Positions 25,622 through 34,579 of a DNA stretch of 64,000 nucleotides are shown in pieces. The stretch lies in contig NZ_JACHBW010000001.1 of the NCBI RefSeq assembly GCF_014200455.1, positions 496,001-560,000 of the forward strand. The letters run 5' to 3'. This stretch comes from Paraburkholderia bannensis (GTDB taxonomy: Bacteria; Pseudomonadota; Gammaproteobacteria; Burkholderiales; Burkholderiaceae). The notes beneath the pieces were generated by a model. It was given only the letters and a program-made list of their open reading frames with translations. It was not told the DNA's origin and did no database searches. The position numbers and the translations under genes are program-made. Every line of letters begins with the position of its first letter. The stretch's first letter is position 1.

Positions 25622-27145
25622 TCAGCCCAGATCGACCGGCACGAAGATCTGCGCGTCGTCGCGCTGGATCAGGAGCGCGATACTGTTGCCAGCCTGCGCG
25701 ATCATCTGCTTGAGCTGATCGGCGCTGATCACCGGGCGGCCGTTCACCGCGAGAATCACATCGCCCTGCTGGATGCCGGCGCTTTGCGCCGCGCCGCCCG
25801 CCTGCTCGACCAGCAGACCGTGATCGAGCGAGCTATTGCTCTTCTCTTCCGGCGTGAGCGGGCGCACCGCCACACCCAGACGGCCTTGCATCTGCGACTG
25901 CTGCGTATCGTTCGACGCGACCTTGCTGTCCGACAGCGAACCGATGGTGGCCGTCAGATCCTTCGTGCCCTTGTCGCGCCAGATCTGGATGTCGGCCTTG
26001 GTGCCCGGCTTCATGCCCGCGATCAGCGCGGGCAGATCGGACGAATCGCCCACCTGTTCGCCGTTCACGGCCACGATCACGTCGCCGGGCTTCAGGCCCG
26101 CCTTGGCCGCCGGGCCGCTGGCGTCCACCGAGCTGATCAGCGCGCCGTGCGGCTTGTCCATGCCGAACGAATTCGCCAGCGTCTGGTTCATCGACTGCAC
26201 CGCCACGCCCAGGCGTCCGCGGCTCACGTGGCCGGTCTTGACGAGATCGTCCTTGACCTTCATGGCTTCGGTGATCGGGATCGCGAACGACAGGCCCTGG
26301 AAGCCGCCCGTCTGCGAATAGATCATCGAGTTGATGCCGATCACTTCGCCCTGCAGGTTGAAGAGCGGACCGCCCGAATTGCCGGGGTTCACCGGCACAT
26401 CGGTCTGGATGAACGGCGTGTAGTTCTCATCCGGCAGCGAGCGCGATTTCGCGCTGATGATGCCCGAGGTCACGGTGTTGTCGAAGCCATACGGCGAGCC
26501 GATCGCCACCACCCACTGGCCGACCTTGCTCTGGCGCGGGTCGCCGATCTTCACGGTCGGCAGATCCTTGGCGTCGATCTTGAGCACGGCGACGTCCGAC
26601 TGCTTGTCCGCGCCGACCACCTTGGCCTTGAATTCGCGCTTGTCGGTGAGCTTGACCGTCACGACGTTCGCACCGTCCACGACGTGCGCGTTAGTGAGAA
26701 TGTAGCCGTCCGGGCTGATGATGAAGCCCGACCCCAGGCTCGCGCTCGGCGTATCCGGCTGGGCGCCGCCGCCGCCGCTGCCGTCGCCGCCCATGCCCGG
26801 CATACCGCCGTAGAAGTGCTTGAAGAATTGATAGAACGGATCGCTCGGGTCGATCGGCAGTTGCTGCGAACCGCCAGCGCCGCCACCGTTACCGCCGCGC
26901 AGCGCCGTCTGTTTCACCACGTGCTTGGCACTGATGTTGACGACCGCCGGGCCGTAGGTTTCCACGAGGCCCGAGAAGTCAGGAATGCCGGTCCTGGCCG
27001 CGGCTTCGGCGGGCATCATCGCGGCCTGAGCCGGCGTGATGACCTGCGGCGGCGGAACATCGCGGCGCCCGGCCACGTATCCCGCCGACAAGGCGACGGC
27101 AACGGCGATGGCCACAGCACTACGGGTAATGACTTTGGTATTCAT
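25622..27145 (-). CDS. degP: Periplasmic serine protease/chaperone of the HtrA (DegP/MucD) family
   Basis: Envelope quality-control protease, 507 residues. An N-terminal signal or anchor segment (about 8-25) is followed by a trypsin-like domain with triad H154 (TNAHVV), D184 (SDVAVLK) and S257 (GNSGGP). Two PDZ domains follow (about 290-380 and 410-505). A Gly-rich insert of about 35 residues (85-125) with a QFFKHF motif is the LA-loop area. AAGGAG precedes the ATG. It lies downstream of a two-component system on the same strand, separated by a 212-base region with a hairpin, so it probably has its own promoter. Confidence 0.95.
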   Translation of the reverse strand: MNTKVITRSAVAIAVAVALSAGYVAGRRDVPPPQVITPAQAAMMPAEAAARTGIPDFSGLVETYGPAVVNISAKHVVKQTALRGGNGGGAGGSQQLPIDPSDPFYQFFKHFYGGMPGMGGDGSGGGGAQPDTPSASLGSGFIISPDGYILTNAHVVDGANVVTVKLTDKREFKAKVVGADKQSDVAVLKIDAKDLPTVKIGDPRQSKVGQWVVAIGSPYGFDNTVTSGIISAKSRSLPDENYTPFIQTDVPVNPGNSGGPLFNLQGEVIGINSMIYSQTGGFQGLSFAIPITEAMKVKDDLVKTGHVSRGRLGVAVQSMNQTLANSFGMDKPHGALISSVDASGPAAKAGLKPGDVIVAVNGEQVGDSSDLPALIAGMKPGTKADIQIWRDKGTKDLTATIGSLSDSKVASNDTQQSQMQGRLGVAVRPLTPEEKSNSSLDHGLLVEQAGGAAQSAGIQQGDVILAVNGRPVISADQLKQMIAQAGNSIALLIQRDDAQIFVPVDLG

Positions 27146-27229
27146 GTTGGACTCCTTGCGCGGGATGCGATCACGACGTAACGAAGGTTAAGCCGCGTCA
27201 CTTAAAGGAGTCTTAATTCAGGAACTAAT

Positions 27230-27260
27230 CCGCGAAGGCCCGTGTGGCGGGCCTTCGCGG
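27230..27260 (-). terminator. Strong hairpin downstream of the two-component operon
   Basis: CCGCGAAGGCCCG and CGGGCCTTCGCGG form a perfect 13-bp stem with a five-base loop about 100 bases after the kinase stop. The T-tract is poor (ATTAGTT), so it may act as an mRNA-end hairpin as much as a terminator. Confidence 0.65.
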
Positions 27261-27280
27261 CGATGCAGAGTGAATCGGGG

Positions 27281-27300
27281 ATCGATGCGCGCGCATCGAT
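27281..27300. promoter_or_regulatory. Perfect 20-bp palindrome between degP and the sensor kinase
   Basis: ATCGATGCGCGCGCATCGAT is fully self-complementary. It lies 58 bases after the kinase stop and 135 bases upstream of the degP ATG. It could be a regulator binding site for degP or part of the transcript-end structure. Confidence 0.55.
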
Positions 27301-27357
27301 ATCGCGTCAATCGGCCTTGCCAGACTGCCGGACAAAAGCGAAAGCATAACGAAAGAC

Positions 27358-28659
27358 TCAGAACCGAACCTCCACCTGCAAGCCACCCGCGGGGGAATCG
27401 TCCAGCGTGATGACGGCCCCGTGCTGATCGGCGATACGGCGCACGATCGCCAGACCCAGACCGGTGCCCGCCACATCGGTACGCGCGCGATTGGCGCCCG
27501 CCCCCACGCGATAGAAACGATCGAACACGCGCGCGCGCTCTTCCACCGGAATGCCGGGGCCGCTATCGGCGATCCGCACGAGCGGATGTCCGTCCTGCAT
27601 CAGCAGGCTCACGTCCACGCGCCCGCCCGCAGGCGTGTATTTGGTGGCGTTGTCGAGCAGATTGTTGAACATCACGCGCAAGGCATGCGCGTCGCCGTCC
27701 ACTTGCGCCGCGACGCTTTCCTCGATGCCAAGATCCACGCCGCGCTGCTGCGCGAGCGGCGCATAGTTGAGCACGCAATCATCAAGTAGCGCGTGCAGAT
27801 CGACGCTTTGGGCGCGGGCGTGGCCATCGGGTTCGGAACGCGCGAGCGCGAGCAACTGTTCGGCCAGCCGCGTCGCGCGCGTGACACCCGCCTGCAGATC
27901 GCCCAGCGCTTCGCGGCGCGTCTCGTCATCCCTTGCGCGCGCAACCAATTGCGCCTGGATCTGCACAGCCGCGAGCGGCGTGCGCAGTTCGTGCGCGGCA
28001 TCGGCAACAAAGGCCTTTTGCGTGTCGAGCGCCTGCGCGAGGCGTTCGAGCAGCGCGTTCAGCGCATGTACGAGCGGCATCACTTCGCGCGGCAAACGCT
28101 CTTCGGGCAGCGGATCGAGCGCCTCGGGATGACGCGTGTCGAGCGCGCGCGCCACGCGCGACAGCGGCTTGAGCCCGCGCCCCACCACCATCCACACCGC
28201 GAGGCCGAGAAACGGCAGCAGCACGATCAGCGGCCAGAGCGTGCGCAGCGCGACATTCGCGGCGAGCCGGTTGCGCACCGATACCGGCTGCGCCAACTGC
28301 ACGACGTTGTCGCCGACGATCGCGCCATAGACGCGCCAGTCGCCGCGATCGGTTTTCTCGGTGGAAAAGCCAAGCTCCGCGCGCGGCGCGAGCGGCGCAC
28401 GCGGATGCGAGTAATACATCAGGACACCGTTGCGATTCCAGATCTGCAACACGATGCCCTCGTCGCCGGTGTCGCGCGAACTGAGGATCTCGTTGAACGG
28501 CTCGGAGGGCAATGCCTCGGCGATTTCCTGCAACTGGTAGTCGAACAGTTCGTTGGCTTCCGCGAGCGCCTGGCGGTAAATCAGCCAGCCCGCGAGGCAC
28601 ACGCCCGCGACCACGATCGCGAGCAGCCAGAACAGCAATTGTCTTCGTATTGAACTCAT
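27358..28659 (-). CDS. Two-component sensor histidine kinase (QseC/PmrB/TctE class)
   Basis: Inner-membrane sensor, 433 residues. Two membrane helices (about 8-28 and 142-162) flank a periplasmic domain of about 110 residues. A HAMP-like linker is followed by the phosphoacceptor H223 in AAHELRTPLA, and the ATPase part with N-box NNLLDNATKYT, DSGPGIP and GTGLGLAIV. It phosphorylates the response regulator whose gene lies 36 bases upstream on the same strand. The nearby degP and PBP4 genes suggest envelope or polymyxin stress sensing, by inference. Confidence 0.93.
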   Translation of the reverse strand: MSSIRRQLLFWLLAIVVAGVCLAGWLIYRQALAEANELFDYQLQEIAEALPSEPFNEILSSRDTGDEGIVLQIWNRNGVLMYYSHPRAPLAPRAELGFSTEKTDRGDWRVYGAIVGDNVVQLAQPVSVRNRLAANVALRTLWPLIVLLPFLGLAVWMVVGRGLKPLSRVARALDTRHPEALDPLPEERLPREVMPLVHALNALLERLAQALDTQKAFVADAAHELRTPLAAVQIQAQLVARARDDETRREALGDLQAGVTRATRLAEQLLALARSEPDGHARAQSVDLHALLDDCVLNYAPLAQQRGVDLGIEESVAAQVDGDAHALRVMFNNLLDNATKYTPAGGRVDVSLLMQDGHPLVRIADSGPGIPVEERARVFDRFYRVGAGANRARTDVAGTGLGLAIVRRIADQHGAVITLDDSPAGGLQVEVRF

Positions 28660-28670
28660 GCGTTGCGCGG

Positions 28671-28700
28671 CGTCCTTATGCGTGCTTATGCGTCCTCACG
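28671..28700. repeat. 10-bp tandem repeat at the response regulator stop codon
   Basis: Three 10-bp units (CGTCCTTATG, CGTGCTTATG, CGTCCTCACG). The third contains the stop codon of the response regulator (28696-28698), and the array fills the gap to the kinase start. Confidence 0.8.
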
Positions 28701-29358
28701 CTTCCTTCGCGATCATGTAACCGAGGCCGCGCACGTTGCGGATCAGATCGGCCCCCAGCTTCTTGCGCAGCGCGTGGATATAGACCTCGACGGTATTGCT
28801 GCCGATCTCCTCGCCCCAGCCGTACATTTTTTCTTCGAGCTGGGTCTTGGAGAGCACCGCGCCGGGACGCGCGAGCAGCGCTTCGAGCAGCGCGAATTCG
28901 CGCGCCGACAGCGCGACGGGCGTACCGTCCTGGGTCACCTGGTGCGAGGCCGGATCGAGCGTGATCGAACCATGACGGATGGTGGAATCGCTGCGGCCCG
29001 ACTGACGGCGGATCAACGCACGCATGCGCGCGCCCAGTTCGTCGAGATCGAAGGGCTTGATGAGGTAATCGTCGGCGCCCGCGTCGAGCCCCTTCACGCG
29101 ATCGGCAATGGCGTCGCGTGCAGTGAGGATCAGCACCGGCAGCGCGTTGCCGCGCGCGCGCAAGGTGCGCAGCACATCGAGGCCGTCGCGCTTGGGCAGC
29201 CCGAGATCGAGCAGCATCAGATCGTAGCTTTCGCCACTTGCGGCCGACAGCGCGGCTTCGCCGTCCTCGACCCAATCGACCGCAAAGCCGTCGCCGCGCA
29301 GCGCCTTGCGCACGCCTTCGGCGATCATGCGGTCATCTTCGACTAGCAGTATGCGCAT
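28696..29358 (-). CDS. OmpR/PhoB-family response regulator (QseB/PmrA-like)
   Basis: DNA-binding response regulator, 220 residues. The receiver domain has the acidic pair ED at residues 7-9, phosphoacceptor D51 (LLLDLGLP), T79 (LTAR) and K101 (IKPFD). The winged-helix domain covers about 125-218 and ends in RNVRGLGYMI. It is transcribed before its partner kinase. Targets are unknown; degP and the PBP4 gene next to it are candidates. Confidence 0.94.
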   Translation of the reverse strand: MRILLVEDDRMIAEGVRKALRGDGFAVDWVEDGEAALSAASGESYDLMLLDLGLPKRDGLDVLRTLRARGNALPVLILTARDAIADRVKGLDAGADDYLIKPFDLDELGARMRALIRRQSGRSDSTIRHGSITLDPASHQVTQDGTPVALSAREFALLEALLARPGAVLSKTQLEEKMYGWGEEIGSNTVEVYIHALRKKLGADLIRNVRGLGYMIAKEA

Positions 29359-29809
29359 CTTGATGAATGGACAGCGCGGCGCTTGAAGGCCGCGCTTCGT
29401 TGGTAGCGATGCTGCATTCTAGCGCCTCGCCACGGCCTTCCCTTTCAACGCGCAGTCGGTCCGGGCGCGCAAAGCTGGCGGCAACCCTGCGCTCGCGTAA
29501 CGTTTGTCGGCCTTTTTGGGGAACTCGGGCCGAACTTGTGCGGATTTCATGTACGCGACGCACGCACGCCGCGCGAGGTCTTTACAATGAGCGCTTTTGC
29601 GGCGCACCACGCCGCGATGCTGATTGCGCCCTTTCATGTCGCCCGATTTTCTGGTGGCGGCGCATGCATCGCCGGCGTAGAGCGAGCGCGATTTTTTGCT
29701 GTTTTTGCCGCTGTTTTTGTTCCTGTTCTTGCCGATGTTTTCCGCGTCCGTGCGCACCGCGCGCGGTCCCTGCACTGCCCGCCCAATCCCAACGTTGCCC
29801 ACGTTTTTC
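29359..29809. other. 451-base divergent region between the response regulator and PBP4 genes
   Basis: Contains the divergent promoters. Two frames are open here but they lack coding character. A T-rich run of degenerate TGTTTTTG repeats at about 29692-29745 lies just upstream of the PBP4 start. No ribosome binding site is obvious for that gene. Confidence 0.5.
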
Positions 29810-31513
29810 ATGCCGCCCGTTTTGCTGTCCCGACTACGCACTGTCCTCCGTCCGACGCGCGCCCCCCGCCCGCGCGCGCTCGCGCTCGCCCTCACGTGCG
29901 CGGCGTTCGCAACCGCCTTCGCCGGCGCGCCGGCCGCCCAGGCGCAGCCCGAAGGCGCGCCGCGCCTGCCGGCCGTCAATGTGAGCACCGATCTGCCGCC
30001 GAGCGTCATGGCGGGCCTCGCGAAAGCGCACGTGCCGCTGTCGTCGGTGAGCGTGGTGATCGAGAAGGTCGGCGACCGTCAGCCGAGCCTCGCCGTCAAC
30101 GCGGGCCAGCCGATGATGCCCGCCTCGACGATGAAGCTCGTCACCACCTGGAGCGGTCTGGCGATGCTCGGCGCCGACTATCGCTGGAAGACCACCGCCT
30201 ACACCGATGGCGAAGTCGACGCGAACGGCACGCTGCACGGCAACCTCTACATCAAGGGCACGGGCGACCCCAAGCTGGTGCCCGAAGAACTGGTCGATCT
30301 GGTGCAGAAGATCCGCCAGGCCGGCGTCATGCGCATCGAAGGCTCGCTCGTGCTCGACAAGAGCGAATTCGATCCTTCCACGCGCGACCTGCCCTCGTTC
30401 GACGGCGACGAAAGCGCGCCCTACAACGTCGGCCCCGATCCGCTGATGTACGCCTTCAAGGCGCTGTCGTTCACGTTCTCGCCGTCGCGCGAAGGCGTGT
30501 CGATCGACATCGTGCCGCCCGTCGCGCAATGGCAGATCGACAACCAGATTCGCGAGCGCGGCGGCGCGTGCGGCGGCCTGCTGCCCAGCCCCCAGGTCAC
30601 GCCGGGCGCGAACGGCCTCGTCACCGCCAGCTTCGCGGGCAATTACGCGATGCGCTGCGGCGAGCGCACGCTCAACATGGCCGCCCCGGTCGATCATTCG
30701 ACCTTCTTCGCGGACGGTTTCCTCGCGCTCTGGCAACAGGCCGGCGGCAGCTTCGCCGGGACCACGCGCGAGGGCGTCGTGCCGCCGCGCGCGCGCGTGC
30801 TTGGCGTGCACCAGAGCCCGCCGCTCGGCGACGTCGTGCACGACATCAACAAGTTCAGCAATAACGTGATGGCGCGCAACCTCTTCCTCACGCTCGGCGC
30901 GGTCGAGAACAAGCCGCCCGCCACCACCCAGAAGGCCGCCGCGGCCGTCACCACGTTCCTGCGCCGCAGCGGCCTGAACATGCCCGAACTCGTGCTCGAC
31001 AATGGCTGCGGCCTGTCGCGCGAAGAGCACATCAGCGCGCTGTCGCTGGCGAATCTGCTGCAGACGGCGAATGCAAGCCCGGTGGCGCAGGTGTTCATCG
31101 ACTCGCTGCCAATCGTCGGCGTGGACGGCACCATGCGCAACCGTCTCACTAACGCGGGCGTGGGCGGCAACGCGCACATCAAGACCGGCACGCTGCGCGA
31201 CGTGCGCGCCATCGCCGGCTATGTGGCCGCCGAAAACGGCAGCACGTGGATCGTCGTGAGCCTCATCAACGACCCGCGCGCCGAAGCCGCACGCGCTGCG
31301 CACGACTCGCTGCTCGAATGGGTCTACAAGGGCATGCCCGAAGAAGCGCCGGTCTATGTCGATCCGCATCCGAAGCGCTCGACCAAAGCGTCGCGCGCCG
31401 GTCACGCTTCGAAGCCGGTTGGGCATGTGGAGCGCGTCGACTACAAGGCAAAGCCGGCTGAAAAGGCGAGCGCGAAGGCTACGCCCAAAAAGAAGCAGCA
31501 CGCCGCGCATTAG
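29810..31513 (+). CDS. dacB: D-alanyl-D-alanine carboxypeptidase/endopeptidase (PBP4, DacB)
   Basis: Class C penicillin-binding protein of the periplasm, 567 residues, that trims or opens peptidoglycan cross-links. Active-site motifs are SxxK at S106/K109 (ASTMKL), SxN at S350-N352 (FSNNVMARN) and KTG at 458-460 (HIKTGTLRD). A basic N-terminus and hydrophobic stretch ending in AQAQ near residue 46 form the signal peptide. The final 60 residues are a Lys/Ala/His-rich tail absent from E. coli DacB, perhaps for cell-wall binding. I place the start at 29810; an upstream TTG at 29696 would add a run of Leu/Phe. Confidence 0.9.
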   Translation: MPPVLLSRLRTVLRPTRAPRPRALALALTCAAFATAFAGAPAAQAQPEGAPRLPAVNVSTDLPPSVMAGLAKAHVPLSSVSVVIEKVGDRQPSLAVNAGQPMMPASTMKLVTTWSGLAMLGADYRWKTTAYTDGEVDANGTLHGNLYIKGTGDPKLVPEELVDLVQKIRQAGVMRIEGSLVLDKSEFDPSTRDLPSFDGDESAPYNVGPDPLMYAFKALSFTFSPSREGVSIDIVPPVAQWQIDNQIRERGGACGGLLPSPQVTPGANGLVTASFAGNYAMRCGERTLNMAAPVDHSTFFADGFLALWQQAGGSFAGTTREGVVPPRARVLGVHQSPPLGDVVHDINKFSNNVMARNLFLTLGAVENKPPATTQKAAAAVTTFLRRSGLNMPELVLDNGCGLSREEHISALSLANLLQTANASPVAQVFIDSLPIVGVDGTMRNRLTNAGVGGNAHIKTGTLRDVRAIAGYVAAENGSTWIVVSLINDPRAEAARAAHDSLLEWVYKGMPEEAPVYVDPHPKRSTKASRAGHASKPVGHVERVDYKAKPAEKASAKATPKKKQHAAH

Positions 31514-31846
31514 TCCTCCAGAACGCCCGGCGGGCGCGTGCCCGCCGCGCCTTTCCAACTGCCGCCCTCGACGCCCGGAATGCCCATCCGGGCCGCTCGA
31601 AGGGCGTGCAAAACCGCCGCGATGGATCGAATCGCGGCGTCTGCCTTCGAAGTTTTCCTCTAGCAAAGCCTCAAGCGTCGCGTGCGTGTCGCGTGTACTC
31701 TGACGGGCACAGTCCGAGCAGCGCGACATACAACACCCAGGCGCGCCGGCGTCCGCATCAGACGGACAATAAGACACAACACAACAGAGACAACACCGCC
31801 GCGCTGGCAGACCAGCGCCGCCCACGGGACAAGGAGGACGACGTTC
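31514..31846. other. 333-base gap between dacB and the fatty acid hydroxylase gene
   Basis: A GC-rich hairpin GGCGGGC-GCGT-GCCCGCC at 31529-31546, followed by CTTTCC, may serve as a weak dacB terminator. The rest should hold the promoter of the next gene, whose Shine-Dalgarno AAGGAGG is at 31831-31837. An in-frame open stretch upstream of the GTG start is Arg/Thr-rich and not convincing as protein. Confidence 0.55.
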
Positions 31847-32833
31847 GTGCAGTTCGACGCTGAATGGCTGCTGCTCGCGCTCGCGCCCGTGTTCCTCGCC
31901 TGCATCGGCTGGGAGGCCTGGCATCTCGCCCGCACGCGCCCCGGCGCCGCCCTCTACAGCTGGCCCGATACGCTTTGCAACGCCGCGCTCGCGCTCATGC
32001 ATCAAGGCGCCGACAAGCTCGCCTGGCTCGTCGCCATTCCGGTCTATGCGTGGGTTTATCACCATTGGCGCATCGTGAACTGGCAGCCGGGATGGCTCGC
32101 ATGGCTCGCGTTATTCGTCGCGCAGGATCTGCTCTATTACGTGTTCCACCGCGCGAGCCATCGCGTGCGCTGGCTGTGGGCCGCACACGTCGTCCATCAT
32201 TCATCGGCACGCCTGAATCTTTCGACCGCGTTTCGCCAGAGCCTCATGTATCCCGTCGCGGGCATGTGGCTTTTCTGGATTCCGCTGGCCGTGCTCGGCT
32301 TCCCGCCGATGCAGATCGTCGGCATCGTGCTCGTCAATCTCGGCTTTCAGTTCTTCGTGCACACGCAAGCCATCGGCAAGCTGGGCTGGCTCGAATCCGT
32401 GATCAACACGCCGTCGATGCATCGGGTCCACCACGCGCGCAACGACCGCTATATCGACCGCAACTATGCCGGCGTGCTGGCGATCTGGGATCGCCTGTTC
32501 GGCAGCTATGTCGAGGAAGACGCGCACGAGCCGCCGGTGTACGGCATCGTCAAGCCGCTCGACAGCCATAACCCGCTCAAGGCGAGTTTTCACGAGTGGA
32601 TCGACATTGGCCGCGACTGTGCGCGCATGCCCGACTGGCGCACGCGCTTTGCTGCACTGTTCGCGCCGCCGGATTGGTGCGCACGACGGGATGCAATGCG
32701 GGATGCAATGCCGGACGCAAGGAAAGACGCATGGAAGGACGCAAAGCCGGGAGAGCAGCGCATGCAGCAAGGAACCCCATTCACGGTGACGGAAAACAAC
32801 ACCGAGGGTGACCTCGGGTCGCGCAAGACCTGA
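31847..32833 (+). CDS. Sterol desaturase / fatty acid hydroxylase superfamily membrane enzyme
   Basis: Integral-membrane di-iron oxygenase, 328 residues, with about five membrane helices. The His clusters are complete: HRASH at 101-105, HVVHH at 114-118 and HRVHH at 192-196. Lipid hydroxylation or desaturation is the family activity; substrate unknown. The GTG at 31847 is chosen because AAGGAGG lies nine bases upstream and the membrane region begins at once. Near the C-terminus five four-residue repeats (RDAM, RDAM, PDAR, KDAW, KDAK) are coded by a degenerate 12-bp array at 32687-32746. Confidence 0.88.
   Translation: MQFDAEWLLLALAPVFLACIGWEAWHLARTRPGAALYSWPDTLCNAALALMHQGADKLAWLVAIPVYAWVYHHWRIVNWQPGWLAWLALFVAQDLLYYVFHRASHRVRWLWAAHVVHHSSARLNLSTAFRQSLMYPVAGMWLFWIPLAVLGFPPMQIVGIVLVNLGFQFFVHTQAIGKLGWLESVINTPSMHRVHHARNDRYIDRNYAGVLAIWDRLFGSYVEEDAHEPPVYGIVKPLDSHNPLKASFHEWIDIGRDCARMPDWRTRFAALFAPPDWCARRDAMRDAMPDARKDAWKDAKPGEQRMQQGTPFTVTENNTEGDLGSRKT
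32687..32746. repeat. Degenerate 12-bp tandem repeat in the 3' end of the fatty acid hydroxylase gene
   Basis: Two perfect CGGGATGCAATG copies are followed by three diverged copies (CCGGACGCAAGG, AAAGACGCATGG, AAGGACGCAAAG), about 87 bases before the stop codon. It keeps the reading frame. Confidence 0.85.
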
Positions 32834-32946
32834 GAGATTGCGTAGGCTGATGGCCACAGCCCGGGGATCGACGCAAAACACAAAAAGCGCTGCGCGGCCG
32901 GCAGTGCGGAGCAGTCGGCGTGGACGAAGTATCGCAACATGGCAAC

Positions 32947-32998
32947 GGCGGTCCGGGTCGGGGTTGAAATTGCTGGCCGCCCCGACGACCCGACCGCC
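32947..32998. other. Long imperfect GC-rich hairpin
   Basis: GGCGGT, CGGGTC and GGGG pair in order with ACCGCC, GACCCG and CCCC, with a one-base and a three-base bulge and a loop of about 16 bases. There is no T-tract on either side, so it is not a standard terminator. It lies between the hydroxylase and the lipase genes. Confidence 0.5.
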
Positions 32999-33099
32999 GC
33001 GCGCCTCAGAACACGGATCTATCCGTACTGGAACGAAGCGGCAACAAGGCAGTGGCAACAGTGGCAACACCCGCCACACACAGAGGAGATGAAGTGAAT

Positions 33100-34476
33100 A
33101 TGAAGCAACAAGCACCGAGACACCGTACGATGCTGCGCACCACCCAGATCGCCCTCGCGAGCGCGGCTTTCGCGCTCCTCGCCGCCTGTGGCGGCGGCAG
33201 CAGCGGCGACAACAATTCGAGCGCCACGCCGCCTTCGGGCACCAAGCTGCAGGTCGTGGCCTTCGGCACCAGCCTGACCGACGCCGGCACCTATTCCGAG
33301 CAGATCACGCCGGGCTTCGGCGGCGGCCGCTTCACGACCAACCCGGGCGAAGTCTGGGCGCAGAAGGTCTCCGAATACTTCGGCAATACGCTGAGCCCGG
33401 CCTTCGAAGGCGGCTTCGGCCTGCCGCTGACGGCCACGGGCGGTCTCGACTACGCCCAGGGCGGCGCGCTCGTCTTCACCGGCGGCGTGAGCAACACCAG
33501 CGCCGCGATTCCGGCCGCCAGCGAGCAGCCGATCACGTGGCAGCTTCAGCAATACCTCGCGCAACACGGCAGCTTCAATGCGAACCAGCTCGTGCTGGTC
33601 GAAGGCGGCGCGAACGAAATCCTCGGTCTGGTCGACAACAGCGCGGCAGGTCTGACGGCGTTCGGCAAGGCGCTCGCGGCCAGCTCCTATGCGACGCTGG
33701 TGAGCAACACCACGGTCCAGCAGCAGGTGGTCGCCTCGCTCGTCCAGCAAGGCTTCAGCACCGCACAGGCAACGGCGCTCGTGCCCGCCGCCGTGCTGCT
33801 GCAGGTCGTCAAGGCCGATACGAACGCCGCGACCGACTTCGCCTCGATCATGCCGATCCTCGAAGCCGCCACGGAACTGTCCAACCTCGTCAACACGCAG
33901 ATCGCCGGCACCCCCAAGGTGGCCGTCGTGACGGTGCCGGACATCGGCAAGACGCCGGCCGCACTCGCCGTCGACGCCGCCGCGAAGGTCACGCCCGGCT
34001 CGACGGGCGCGCCCGACCAGGCGCTCTCGCTCATCACGGCCGCGTACAACCTGACGCTGATCCAGGGTCTGTCGACCTCGATCGCGGCGAAGAAGGTCGT
34101 GCTGGTGGATACGTTCTCGTGGCTCGATTCGTCGATCGCCAATGCGGCAAGCCTGGGCTTCAGCACGACCAACACGGGCACGGCGTGCAACCTGACGCTG
34201 ATGCAGCAGAACGCCACCAACTACGCGCTGGCGCATCCGTCGGTGCTCGGTCTGCCGTCGGGCACGTCGCAGACCGTCATCAACGCCGCTGCGGCCGTGT
34301 ATGGCGCGCAATTCGCGTCGTCGCTGTTCTGCTCGCCGCAGACGCTCACGAGCGCCGACGCGCCCACGACCTATATGTTCGCGGATCTGGTGCACCCGAC
34401 CACGGCGCTGCACGCGCAGTTCGCCGCCTACGTCGAGACGCAACTGGCTGCGGCCGGCATCGGCAAGGCGCCGTAA
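33100..34476 (+). CDS. GDSL/SGNH-family lipase-like lipoprotein
   Basis: Exported lipoprotein, 458 residues. The signal ends in a lipobox (LLAAC, C30) followed by a Gly/Ser spacer. Block I of the SGNH family is AFGTSLTDAG with nucleophile S58, and the C-terminal Asp/His pair is in FADLVHPT at about 429-432. Family members are secreted or surface esterases and lipases. GAGGAG lies upstream; the GTG six bases earlier is an alternative start. A short AGTGGCAAC direct repeat lies just upstream. A terminator follows. Confidence 0.88.
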   Translation: MKQQAPRHRTMLRTTQIALASAAFALLAACGGGSSGDNNSSATPPSGTKLQVVAFGTSLTDAGTYSEQITPGFGGGRFTTNPGEVWAQKVSEYFGNTLSPAFEGGFGLPLTATGGLDYAQGGALVFTGGVSNTSAAIPAASEQPITWQLQQYLAQHGSFNANQLVLVEGGANEILGLVDNSAAGLTAFGKALAASSYATLVSNTTVQQQVVASLVQQGFSTAQATALVPAAVLLQVVKADTNAATDFASIMPILEAATELSNLVNTQIAGTPKVAVVTVPDIGKTPAALAVDAAAKVTPGSTGAPDQALSLITAAYNLTLIQGLSTSIAAKKVVLVDTFSWLDSSIANAASLGFSTTNTGTACNLTLMQQNATNYALAHPSVLGLPSGTSQTVINAAAAVYGAQFASSLFCSPQTLTSADAPTTYMFADLVHPTTALHAQFAAYVETQLAAAGIGKAP

Positions 34477-34504
34477 TCAGCCTGCTTCTGCCGCACTAAA
34501 AGCA

Positions 34505-34541
34505 AACACCCCACGCGACTTGCGGCCGTGGGGTGTTTTTT
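34505..34541 (+). terminator. Terminator of the GDSL lipoprotein gene
   Basis: AACACCCCACG pairs perfectly with CGTGGGGTGTT across an 11-base loop and is followed by further Ts. Confidence 0.92.
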
Positions 34542-34579
34542 CATGCGCGGCGCCCAAGCTGCGAGCGGGCGCGAGCGCC

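Noticed and set aside
29834..32065. A 743-codon open frame on the minus strand
   Set aside because: Antisense to dacB and running into the hydroxylase gene; no recognisable domain, and it contradicts the clear PBP4 motifs.
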